NCBI GenBank assembly: GCA_022560555.1 | Contig: JADFSZ010000023.1 | Location: 1 to 13,578 of the forward strand | Length of the DNA stretch: 13,578 bases | Source: PVC group bacterium | GTDB taxonomy: Bacteria > GCA-001730085 > JADFSZ01 | Direction of reading: 5' to 3' | Shown here: positions 1-7,140 of the stretch, piece after piece | Numbering within the stretch: position 1 is the first letter of the stretch | How the letters are laid out: the number at the start of each line of letters is the position of its first letter | The notes under the pieces: generated by a model | Database searches by the model: none | The model's input: the letters and a program-made list of their open reading frames with translations, nothing else | What the model was told of the DNA's origin: nothing | Translations under genes and position numbers: made by a program

Positions 1-737
1 TGATAGCCCAAGGGATTTTGAGAATCTTTAATATACAGCCCTAAAACTGATTTTGGATCTGTCGATGTCAAAAATTCATAAAACGAACGTTCTCCTTCCC
101 CAACAAATACAGCATCAATATGAGGATGCTGTATAAACACTTCCGGGGCTGCCAGTGCATGTGGTCCACCAAAAGCAATCAGGGCACGACATCCATTACT
201 TTTAATTATATCCAAATGCTTCATGGCAGTTTCAACATTGGCGGTATTAATACTAAATCCGATGACATCATAACTATCCAGTTGTTGGAGCCATGAATGA
301 TCCTGCATGATTTGTCCATCAATAACATCTACATCGATTCCCTGGCGACGAAGATACCCTGCAATGGTTAAAATGCCCAAGGGCGGCAATGTATTGATAT
401 AATTATTTTTGTTGGATGGTTGAGGGAATATTAAAAGAACCTTTTTGGCCCAGGGTTTTGGTAATTGAGAGGGATTTTTAACGATGCTTTTTTCATCTAT
501 AGCTGCTAGCTGGGCTACGTTACCATCATTTGTGGGTGCAGGGCTATTGTTGATCAAATCCTGAATAGATTTTTGAAAATGCTGTTCGATTAAGTTTATA
601 AAGTGTGGTGATGCGGTTTCTCGTCCTGCCTCCCACTGCCGAACCAGAACGGGTCGAATGAGAAGCGCATTGGCAAAACCTTCTTGTGATAAACCCAAGT
701 TCTGGCGAACTCTCTTTATATTCAGGCGGGATATCAT
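1..737 (-). CDS. XRE helix-turn-helix fused to cobalamin-binding domain, probable radical SAM enzyme (partial)
   Basis: The gene starts with ATG at 737, four bases after an AGGAG ribosome site, and is open for 245 codons to the left edge, so its 3' part is missing. Residues about 5-54 form a Cro/C1-type helix-turn-helix (LGLSQEGFAN, then VRQWEAGRE). A polar linker of about 40 residues follows. Residues about 98-222 match the Rossmann-like B12-binding domain that precedes the radical SAM core in B12-dependent radical SAM enzymes: KKVLLIFPQ, PPLGILTIAGYLRRQGIDVDVID, AFGGPHA and VGEGE. The DxHxxG histidine of base-off/His-on cobalamin proteins is absent, as is usual in the radical SAM group. The CxxxCxxC cluster motif would lie beyond the window, so the radical SAM part is inferred. 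Members of this group methylate or rearrange lipids, antibiotics and other substrates; the substrate here is unknown. The DNA-binding front end is unusual. Confidence 0.75.
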   Translation of the reverse strand, partial: MISRLNIKRVRQNLGLSQEGFANALLIRPVLVRQWEAGRETASPHFINLIEQHFQKSIQDLINNSPAPTNDGNVAQLAAIDEKSIVKNPSQLPKPWAKKVLLIFPQPSNKNNYINTLPPLGILTIAGYLRRQGIDVDVIDGQIMQDHSWLQQLDSYDVIGFSINTANVETAMKHLDIIKSNGCRALIAFGGPHALAAPEVFIQHPHIDAVFVGEGERSFYEFLTSTDPKSVLGLYIKDSQNPLGY

Positions 738-802
738 ACTTCTCCTAGTAGTCTGTCCTATATAAATTTACGTGATGCTGTCTCCACCCCCTAAGTACAA
801 GT

Positions 803-835
803 ATTATATACCATAAATCCTCATGGATCTGCCAA
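803..835 (-). promoter_or_regulatory. Possible promoter for the HTH-B12 gene
   Basis: Reading on the minus strand, TTGGCA (835-830) is followed by the run TATATAAT. A TATATA hexamer at 810-805 carries an extended -10 TGG directly before it, with a 19-base spacer. The better TATAAT at 808-803 would need a 21-base spacer. The position is about 65 bases before the start codon. The spacing is not ideal, so this is a moderate call. Confidence 0.35.
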
Positions 836-899
836 TAATTCATCGAAGAAAGTCTATTTTTGACATAAGTATTTCAATAAGATTAAGTTACAAGTTCGT

Positions 900-1754
900 T
901 CATTTCATATCGGTAAAATTAGTTAACTCAATCATACGTTCTTTCAATGCGCTTTGAAAATCATCAGATAATAATGCAGTTAACTCTTGCGCCCACCCAT
1001 ATCCCTGAAAGCTCCCCCCATACCCACTGGCCACTTCGTTGTCATCCCACCCAGGATGACAGCAGAGCTCTGTGACCCCTTCCTTAACGTAACTGAGAAT
1101 GTCTAGAAGACATGATAAATTCAACCGTCCGGCACAATACAGTCCCAAAAAACGATTCGCTGATTGCAATTTATTTTTCCTTAATAAACGAATATAAAAC
1201 CACTTGTTAATGCTTATTATGCTTTTTATGAAATTATTTGTTCCCAAATAATCTTTCAAGGAGCGAGGAGTCTCGCATGGGATGCGAACATATTTTATGT
1301 TATATTTCTTAGCCAATGATAGAACAATATAGAAAATTTTCGGATGTAAATGGACATGTTGGTTAGTGTCTAAATGTGAAACATTTATACCTGATCCTGA
1401 GATTTTGACAATTTGCCTTTCAAACTCTTTATAAATTTCTTGAAAGTCCAATTGGTCAAAAAACATCTTCTTTGCTAAAGCCTGAATGTTCGGGACAAAG
1501 GCGCCCTCCTTCGTTATGAGAGACGGGATCTTCTCAGGAGACGAAGTCGCTCGTGTTTGTGTAAGCGTTAAATGAACCCCTATATCAACATCCGGACATG
1601 CTTTTACTATTTCAACAGCATCATGGGTCTTTGGAGCGTTAGCAAAAAGCGAGACGGATCTAATGATCTTTTTTTGAATGCCGACAAGAATCCCTTCATT
1701 GATCGATTGACTAAGTCCAAAGTCATCCGCATTAATAATGAGTTTTTTTTCCAT
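900..1754 (-). CDS. YdjC/ChbG/HpnK-family carbohydrate deacetylase
   Basis: This is a metal-dependent deacetylase of the YdjC family, which removes N-acetyl groups from sugars such as chitooligosaccharides (ChbG) and includes HpnK of hopanoid loci. The family signatures are all present in the 284-residue protein (numbered from the ATG): NADDFG at residues 8-13, GVHLTLT near 59-65, SHLDTNQHVHLHP at 126-138 and CCHPG near 231-235. They supply the metal-binding Asp and His residues and the catalytic Asp. No signal peptide or membrane segment is seen, so it is probably cytoplasmic. The start is ATG at 1754; a GTG lies directly before it at 1757, and the ribosome site is weak for both. The gene is 162 bases upstream of the HTH-B12 gene on the same strand and divergent from an O-antigen-ligase-like gene. 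A role in trimming an acetylated sugar for surface glycan or lipid is likely, but the substrate is not visible. Confidence 0.85.
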   Translation of the reverse strand: MEKKLIINADDFGLSQSINEGILVGIQKKIIRSVSLFANAPKTHDAVEIVKACPDVDIGVHLTLTQTRATSSPEKIPSLITKEGAFVPNIQALAKKMFFDQLDFQEIYKEFERQIVKISGSGINVSHLDTNQHVHLHPKIFYIVLSLAKKYNIKYVRIPCETPRSLKDYLGTNNFIKSIISINKWFYIRLLRKNKLQSANRFLGLYCAGRLNLSCLLDILSYVKEGVTELCCHPGWDDNEVASGYGGSFQGYGWAQELTALLSDDFQSALKERMIELTNFTDMK

Positions 1755-1805
1755 CACCGTCTAGCATAAATCCGCTAATAAGAATTTATTGAGAATTACT
1801 TTGCC

Positions 1806-1834
1806 ATTATACTATCACATTTAACTTTTGGTAA
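1806..1834 (-). promoter_or_regulatory. Sigma-70 promoter for the YdjC-family gene
   Basis: On the minus strand TTACCA (1834-1829) and a perfect TATAAT (1811-1806) are separated by 17 bases. Transcription would begin near 1799, giving a leader of about 45 bases before the ATG at 1754. The match is 4 of 6 at -35 and 6 of 6 at -10. Confidence 0.6.
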
Positions 1835-1982
1835 ATTCTTTAAGCGCATTTAATCCGCTTTTGTTTTTGAATATAGCTATTCATGACGCAAGGATTTGAT
1901 TGATAAATTTCCAAATGCCTTTCTACTGACACTAGTACCAGGGAAGCTTATCTGTCACACTAATCTTTCATCAATATAGATT

Positions 1983-3287
1983 ATGCTAAACAAACGAAGT
2001 CCTATCCATGATGTTGATCGTCCGGGCCAAAGTCTTTTTGTCTTTGGAAAAACTCTTTTCTCCTCTCTGATTTTTTTGCCTTTATTTATTTGTGTTTTCT
2101 TCTTGCCGCCAAGCGTCCAATATGAAAATGGGAAACTAATTATATCCTTTTTTGTTCTGTCGTCTTTCGGGCTCTTTTTTTTAACAAAGCGATCCGGACA
2201 GGCCCCCTTAGATTTTCGAAACATAGTGTGGCTCTTGCTATGCTGGGCCTTGCCTTGGCTGATCAGCGCTTTTCTAGCCGAGCAGCCGGAAATAGCTTTA
2301 TCATATTACGTTCGTACTATGGTTGTTTTTTTCACTTTTTATATTTTAGGTCTTCTTTCCGTCCAAAACAAAACGATAATAACCTCCGCGTATCTTTCAT
2401 TACTGATTACATTTACCATACTATGCATTTTTGCATTCATAATCAATATACATGTCTATCCTCTTTCTCCCCGCGTCCTTAAGGATGCTTCCGGATATTT
2501 TTATTATCTTTTTCATTACCTCTTTTCTTTTCATTTTGCCGTCATCGGAACAAAAATGGCCCTCTGTTTCCCAATCCTCATTTTGTTGCTTAAAAGCAAT
2601 ACAAAAGCGCAAAGATGTTTTGGGTATCTTATGGTTTTCGTATGCATGGTTGATCTCATTGCGATCACTGCAAGGCATCCCCTATTGATACTTTTAATAC
2701 TGGTTGGTGTATACAGCATCATCCAGAGATCTTTTTGGCCTTTTTTGATATCCACTCTTGTCCTAGGCGTTCTTGCCGGCGCCGGGCATCAATATTTTCC
2801 GGGACGATTCTTTAAAATATCTTTCGATGGCGTTTTTTTTGCGGCCGGCGGAGCTTTTGAACATTATAGGCTTGCGCGTTTTCAAACCGCTTTCAATATC
2901 TTGCGGGAACATCCCTTTTTCGGCATTGGATTTGAGCATGTCCGCATTTTATTTGAACAATATTATCCTTTAAAAAGCGAACTCGTGTCTATCTCTCATG
3001 AGCATCGCATCCTGGACAATATGTACCTCACAATTTTAGCCGAAACAGGCATGATAGGATTTATCGGTTTTTTTCTCGCAATGGGCCGTATCCTCATCCT
3101 CGGATGCCGCACGTATATGCAAACGTATTCCTTACATCTCTTTATCGCCTTATTGGTTCTCCTAGGGTTTTTCCTCAGTATGACGTCCTACGAGGTAATT
3201 TATTGGCCGGCTCCGCTTACCATTTTTAGTCTCTTTTGCGGTATCATCTGTGGGCTTACCGCGCCTCAAGATTCAAAATCAGTATAA
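1983..3287 (+). CDS. O-antigen ligase/polymerase-like membrane protein
   Basis: This 434-residue, strongly hydrophobic protein has about ten to twelve predicted membrane segments and belongs to the Wzy/WaaL/RfaL O-antigen ligase-like family. Those inner-membrane enzymes join or polymerise undecaprenyl-linked glycans in the periplasm. The family signature is clear in the large loop and following helix: the arginine-rich stretch HYRLARFQTAFNILREH, then HPFFGIGFEHV at residues 310-320, then SHEHRILDNMYLTILAETG at about 338-356. The His near 339-341 and the Arg residues fit the positions important in WaaL. The length is normal. The start ATG at 1983 has no good Shine-Dalgarno sequence before it. 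It is a single gene divergent from the deacetylase, with no glycosyltransferase inside the window. Ligase, polymerase and teichuronic-type roles cannot be separated from sequence alone. Confidence 0.85.
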   Translation: MLNKRSPIHDVDRPGQSLFVFGKTLFSSLIFLPLFICVFFLPPSVQYENGKLIISFFVLSSFGLFFLTKRSGQAPLDFRNIVWLLLCWALPWLISAFLAEQPEIALSYYVRTMVVFFTFYILGLLSVQNKTIITSAYLSLLITFTILCIFAFIINIHVYPLSPRVLKDASGYFYYLFHYLFSFHFAVIGTKMALCFPILILLLKSNTKAQRCFGYLMVFVCMVDLIAITARHPLLILLILVGVYSIIQRSFWPFLISTLVLGVLAGAGHQYFPGRFFKISFDGVFFAAGGAFEHYRLARFQTAFNILREHPFFGIGFEHVRILFEQYYPLKSELVSISHEHRILDNMYLTILAETGMIGFIGFFLAMGRILILGCRTYMQTYSLHLFIALLVLLGFFLSMTSYEVIYWPAPLTIFSLFCGIICGLTAPQDSKSV

Positions 3288-3288
3288 T

Positions 3289-3306
3289 ATCATTTATATA
3301 AATGAT
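3289..3306. repeat. 18-base perfect palindrome after the ligase-like gene
   Basis: ATCATTTATATAAATGAT reads identically on both strands and begins one base after the TAA stop of the O-antigen-ligase-like gene. It is entirely AT-rich apart from one C/G pair, has no loop and no following T-tract, so it is a poor intrinsic terminator. A protein-binding site or chance in AT-rich DNA are the alternatives. Confidence 0.6.
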
Positions 3307-3510
3307 TTATGCATATTCTTCTCTGTATATCCTACGACTATTTGATCAAAATAATATAAAATTACTCATTTTCATATTAACTATTCGATATATTTTTAAT
3401 ATTTACTCCACCTAGTACTTAATAACTGCTAAAAAAAGGGTTTTTGAATTCTCATATTTCCTTTATTTTCAAGAGCAGATATTCTCCCGTCAAGGTATCC
3501 ACACGATGCA

Positions 3511-3539
3511 TTGACAAAATGATCTTCCTCAAGTAACAT
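3511..3539 (+). promoter_or_regulatory. Sigma-70 promoter for the LacI-family gene
   Basis: A consensus -35 TTGACA (3511-3516) and a -10 TAACAT (3534-3539) are separated by exactly 17 bases. Transcription would start near 3546, giving a leader of about 50 bases. This is the best promoter in the 310-base gap 3288-3597, which is otherwise AT-rich and non-coding. Confidence 0.65.
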
Positions 3540-3568
3540 AAGCCCTATTTTATTTGATGTTTGCGTAG

Positions 3569-3582
3569 TGAAAAAATTTTCA
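3569..3582. promoter_or_regulatory. Operator-like inverted repeat in the LacI-family gene leader
   Basis: TGAAAA and TTTTCA arms flank a central AA, giving TGAAAAAATTTTCA. Many LacI/GalR regulators bind a 14-base palindrome of the same arm type (TGAAAACGTTTTCA) with a central CG, which is missing here. It lies just downstream of the expected transcription start and 15 bases before the regulator's own ATG, a natural site for autorepression. The AT-rich background makes a chance match possible. Confidence 0.35.
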
Positions 3583-3597
3583 TAAGGCCCTTTTTAA

Positions 3598-4641
3598 ATG
3601 GTGAAGCAGCTAGGCACAAAAAAAGTGAGTATAATGGATGTGGCCAAAGAAGCCGGGGTCTCCATCACCACGGTTTCACGGGTTGTCAATCGCTCAGGCG
3701 TCGTTTCAAAAAAAACCCAAGAAAATGTCCTCCAAGTCATTGAAAAGCTTCGTTATAAACCGGATATCAGCGCCAGGCTCCTTGCGTCCAAACAAGTCGG
3801 GAAAATCCTCGGTATCGTCTCCCCCTACTTCGAAGGGATTTTTGGGTCTTATTATTTCAGTGAAATCATGCGGGGGATTAATAGCGTTAGCATGAAAGAG
3901 GAGCTCGATACCCTTTTTCATCTCTCCGGTCACTTTACCAGTATGGAACTTTCAAACCGTTTGGTTTTTAATCCCTCGTTTGTTCAAGGCGTCCTTCTGA
4001 TCGATTTAGATGGGGACGAATCAAAAGTAAAAAACCTCAAAGAGGAAAATTTATCCTTCGTCGTTATTAATCACTATCTTGAAAATCTCTCCGTTCATTG
4101 TATCGGTATCGACAACCGCTCCGCGGCCATTAATGCCGTCAATTATTTGATTGAGATAGGCCACCGCCGCATTGCCGCAATCACGGGAAATTTATCAACT
4201 CAAGCCGGCATCGGCCGCCTCGAAGGATATAAAAAATCTTTGATTGATCACGGATTTGATGTGCGGGATGATTATATCGTGGGGAATAGTTTTCATCCGG
4301 ATGACGCGCGAAAATCCATGGAAGCGCTCTTAAATCTCCCCCAACATCCCACAGCTGTTTTTGTGGCCAGTGACGAGATGGCTCAAGAAGCCATGGATGT
4401 TATTTTTGAAAGAGGGCTTAAAGTGCCCGATGATATTTCCATGATCGGCTTTGATGATGAACCTCTCGCGGCCAAAGCCCGGATTCCCTTAACAACACTT
4501 CAACAACCTCTTTTTGATATGGGAAAAATGGCGGCAGAATTAATCCTGGACATCATTCAAAAACCCGATAAAACAGAAGAGACGAAAATCCTGCTTCCAA
4601 CGCAATTAATCAAAAGAGAATCCTGCAAAAGTATTGGTTAA
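3598..4641 (+). CDS. LacI/GalR-family transcriptional regulator
   Basis: This is a full-length (347 residues) LacI-family DNA-binding regulator. The N-terminal helix-turn-helix is textbook (IMDVAKEAGVSITTVSRVVN at about residues 12-31), followed by RYKPDISARLLASKQ, the region of the minor-groove hinge helix. The rest is the periplasmic-binding-protein-like effector domain, with the usual landmarks NYLIEIGHRRIAAITG, RLEGYKKSL, VASDEMAQEAMD, VPDDISMIGFDDEPLA and TTLQQP. Such proteins repress sugar-use genes until a sugar ligand binds. The start at 3598 has an AAGG 10 bases upstream and its own promoter further up. The gene lies 114 bases upstream of a GH94 phosphorylase on the same strand, which is the most likely target along with itself. 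The effector is probably a beta-linked disaccharide or a breakdown product, by context only. Confidence 0.93.
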   Translation: MVKQLGTKKVSIMDVAKEAGVSITTVSRVVNRSGVVSKKTQENVLQVIEKLRYKPDISARLLASKQVGKILGIVSPYFEGIFGSYYFSEIMRGINSVSMKEELDTLFHLSGHFTSMELSNRLVFNPSFVQGVLLIDLDGDESKVKNLKEENLSFVVINHYLENLSVHCIGIDNRSAAINAVNYLIEIGHRRIAAITGNLSTQAGIGRLEGYKKSLIDHGFDVRDDYIVGNSFHPDDARKSMEALLNLPQHPTAVFVASDEMAQEAMDVIFERGLKVPDDISMIGFDDEPLAAKARIPLTTLQQPLFDMGKMAAELILDIIQKPDKTEETKILLPTQLIKRESCKSIG

Positions 4642-4655
4642 ATCCCCTTGATAGG

Positions 4656-4695
4656 CCTGGTCTTCCGATAAGCTGTGCGCTTCTCGAAATCCAGG
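4656..4695 (+). other. Nested stem-loop in the lacI-GH94 spacer
   Basis: Outer arms CCTGG (4656-4660) and CCAGG (4691-4695) enclose an inner stem made of CGA and AAGC (4666-4673) pairing with GCTT and TCG (4679-4686), with one mismatch and a TGTGC loop. There is no T-tract after it, so it is not a standard terminator. It could shape the intergenic mRNA. No clear separate promoter is seen in the 114-base spacer. Confidence 0.25.
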
Positions 4696-4755
4696 CACGA
4701 GATATTTTGGGTTCCAGACATGGGGAGACTTAAGGTAATGTTGAAAGGACGCTAG

Positions 4756-7140
4756 ATGAAACACGGTTTATTTAAAAATAAATACGGCCATTTTTCAACG
4801 GACGGCAAAGAATATATTATCACGAACCCTATCACCCCTCGTCCATGGGTCAATGTCTTGTCAAACAAAGATTACGGAGTCGTTGTCTCCCAGCTTGGCA
4901 GCGGATACAGCTGGAAAACTCACGCGAGTCTTAACAGGCTCACGCGCTGGGAACAAGATCTTGTTCGGGATGACTGGGGGAAATATATCTACATTCGTGA
5001 TAATGACTCAGGACAGTTTTGGTCGGCAGGATATAAACCGGTCTCAGTTAAGCCTGATTTTTATGAATGCTGTCACGGTATCGGTTATACGCGCATTATC
5101 AGCCAAAATCAAAAGATACAAACCGAACTAACCATTTTTGTCCCGCCGAAGGATTCCGCGGAAATCTGGTTGCTAAGAATTAAAAATTTATCTCAACAAA
5201 AAAGACATTTAAGCATCTTTACGTATCTCGAATGGTGCTTGGGGGAAGCGCCTGACTCTCACCGGGAATTTCATAAAATATTTATCGAAACGGATTTTCA
5301 TCCCGATCGTGATATGATTACCGCTCAAAAACGCCTCTGGACGATCCCCAATAAAAAAGGGCAGCATTGGAACATGGACTGGCCTTACGTGGGATTTCAT
5401 TGTTCTTCACAACCCGTCGAATCTTTTACGTGTGACAAGGAATCCTTCTTGGGACTTTATCAGGGCCTGCAAAACCCCCAAGCGCTAAGGCAAGAATCCC
5501 TCAACGGACAAATGGGGAAATGGAATGATTCTATCGCCAGTCTTCACGTCCACGCTGTTATCGACGGTCTCTCCGAAAACACAGTCGTGTTCACTCTGGG
5601 ATTAACCTCAACGAAAAAACAAGCCGAAAGCCTCTCAAAAAAATATCGTGATCCTCAATCAGCTTTCACCGAACTCGAAAACGTCAAAAAGTTTTGGGAT
5701 CCCTATCTTTCAACAATACACATCGATACGCCGGATCCCGCCATGAATCTTTTGACCAACGTGTGGTATAAATACCAAGCGATCAGCGGACGTATTTTCG
5801 GACGGACAGCGTATTATCAGTCCGGGGGAGCCTTCGGTTTTCGTGACCAGCTCCAAGATAGCCAGATTTTTCTTCCTATTGATCCTAGCCTGACCCGCAA
5901 ACAAATTCTCCTTCACGCGGAGCACCAATTTAAAAGCGGTCTTGTGTACCATTGGTGGCACCCTCTGTCCGAAGTCGGATCGCCAAGCCGGCATTCGGAT
6001 GATTTGTTATGGCTGCCGTACCTCGTTGATTTTTATATCAAGGAAACGGGGGACTGGGATATTCTTAAGGACAGTGTCGCTTATATTGATGACAAAAAGA
6101 AAGACACCTTGTTTGCGCACTGTCAAAAAGCTATTGATTTCACCCTCAAGCGAATGAGTCCTCGCGGCCTTCCTCTTATCCTTGAAGGGGATTGGAACGA
6201 TGGATTGAGCGCGATGGGATCGGCTGGAAAAGGAGAAAGTATTTGGCTTGGGCATTTTCTTTACGGTATTCTGACATCTTTTGCGGACATTTCGAGCCGA
6301 GTGAACAGAACAGCGCTATCCAAAAAATACATCCGGTGTGCGGAAAAATTAAAAACGGCCATCAACAAGTATGCGTGGGACGGCTCCTGGTATATACGAG
6401 GCACATTCGATAATAAAAAAGTGATGGGCTCGAAAAAATCAAAAGAAGGCAAGATCTTTCTCAATGCGCAAACCTGGGCCGTCATCAACAAAACTGCCGT
6501 CAAGGACCGGGGCCTTACTGCAATGAAGTCAGCCGAGAAATATCTTATGCGCGAGTACGGACCTATCTTGTTTTATCCCGCGTTTTCAAAATCGGACGAA
6601 TCTATCGGATACCTTTCCAGGTACGCGCCGGGCGTACGGGAAAACGGGGGGCTCTACACGCACGCAGGAACCTGGGCCGTGATAGCCGAATGTATGCTGG
6701 GTCACGGAAATAAGGCCTGGGATATTTACAAAAGTATGTGTCCGATTGATCGCGCCATGAATCCGGATCTTTATAAAGCCGAACCTTATGTAACTTCGGG
6801 AAATGTCGATGGGCCCGATTCACCGAATTTTGGCCGCGGAGGATGGACCTGGTATACAGGATCCGGAGCATGGATGTTCCGGATCGCGACAGACTGGATT
6901 TTAGGGATCCGACCGGAATATGACGGCCTTCTTGTGGATCCGTGCATACCTTCCGCATGGAAGGGTTTTTCGCTTACACGTACCTTTCGGGGCATTCGAT
7001 ATGATATTGAAGTGAGCAATCCAAAGCATGTTTCACAAGGAATAAAATCCGTTCATATCGACGGCAAGTCCATTCAAGGAAATCTTTTGCCGAAGAAAAG
7101 CTCAAAAAAACGTCACACCGTCTCTGTGGTGATGGGTTAG
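4756..7140 (+). CDS. GH94 glycoside phosphorylase (cellobiose/cellobionic acid phosphorylase type)
   Basis: This 794-residue cytoplasmic enzyme belongs to GH94. These enzymes split beta-linked glucosides with inorganic phosphate to give glucose 1-phosphate (or the GlcNAc analogue) with inversion. The N-terminal half is the beta-sandwich domain. The (alpha/alpha)6 barrel carries GFRDQLQD at residues 361-368, YHWWHPLSEVGSPSRHSDDLLWLP at 398-421 (given here only as a landmark), the catalytic-acid motif GDWND at 478-482 and the phosphate-site stretch ENGGLYTHAGTW at 629-640. The length matches single-domain phosphorylases of about 790-820 residues, not the giant cyclic-glucan synthases. YYQSGGAFGFRDQLQD and EPYVTSGNVDGPDSP resemble cellobionic acid phosphorylases and NdvB-type C-termini more than classic cellobiose phosphorylases, so the acceptor is uncertain. 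No signal peptide is present. An AAAGGA ribosome site lies six bases before the ATG. It follows the LacI-type regulator and its stop overlaps the convergent GGDEF gene by four bases. Confidence 0.92.
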   Translation: MKHGLFKNKYGHFSTDGKEYIITNPITPRPWVNVLSNKDYGVVVSQLGSGYSWKTHASLNRLTRWEQDLVRDDWGKYIYIRDNDSGQFWSAGYKPVSVKPDFYECCHGIGYTRIISQNQKIQTELTIFVPPKDSAEIWLLRIKNLSQQKRHLSIFTYLEWCLGEAPDSHREFHKIFIETDFHPDRDMITAQKRLWTIPNKKGQHWNMDWPYVGFHCSSQPVESFTCDKESFLGLYQGLQNPQALRQESLNGQMGKWNDSIASLHVHAVIDGLSENTVVFTLGLTSTKKQAESLSKKYRDPQSAFTELENVKKFWDPYLSTIHIDTPDPAMNLLTNVWYKYQAISGRIFGRTAYYQSGGAFGFRDQLQDSQIFLPIDPSLTRKQILLHAEHQFKSGLVYHWWHPLSEVGSPSRHSDDLLWLPYLVDFYIKETGDWDILKDSVAYIDDKKKDTLFAHCQKAIDFTLKRMSPRGLPLILEGDWNDGLSAMGSAGKGESIWLGHFLYGILTSFADISSRVNRTALSKKYIRCAEKLKTAINKYAWDGSWYIRGTFDNKKVMGSKKSKEGKIFLNAQTWAVINKTAVKDRGLTAMKSAEKYLMREYGPILFYPAFSKSDESIGYLSRYAPGVRENGGLYTHAGTWAVIAECMLGHGNKAWDIYKSMCPIDRAMNPDLYKAEPYVTSGNVDGPDSPNFGRGGWTWYTGSGAWMFRIATDWILGIRPEYDGLLVDPCIPSAWKGFSLTRTFRGIRYDIEVSNPKHVSQGIKSVHIDGKSIQGNLLPKKSSKKRHTVSVVMG

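Noticed and set aside
860-888. Plus-strand TTGACA with 17-base spacing to TTAAGT
   Set aside because: The -10 is poor and it would only drive transcription antisense to the deacetylase; the match is likely chance in AT-rich DNA.
1572-1769. 65-residue plus-strand frame across the start of the YdjC-family gene
   Set aside because: It is antisense to the conserved NADDFG region and has no supporting motif.
3421-3450. A-run, GGG, T-run near 3431-3445 as a terminator of the ligase-like gene
   Set aside because: The potential stem is only A:T pairs around a GGG loop, too weak for an intrinsic terminator, and it is about 145 bases after the stop codon.
6602-6958. 118-residue minus-strand open frame inside the GH94 gene
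   Set aside because: Arg- and Pro-rich composition typical of an antisense shadow; the sense strand encodes conserved GH94 motifs.
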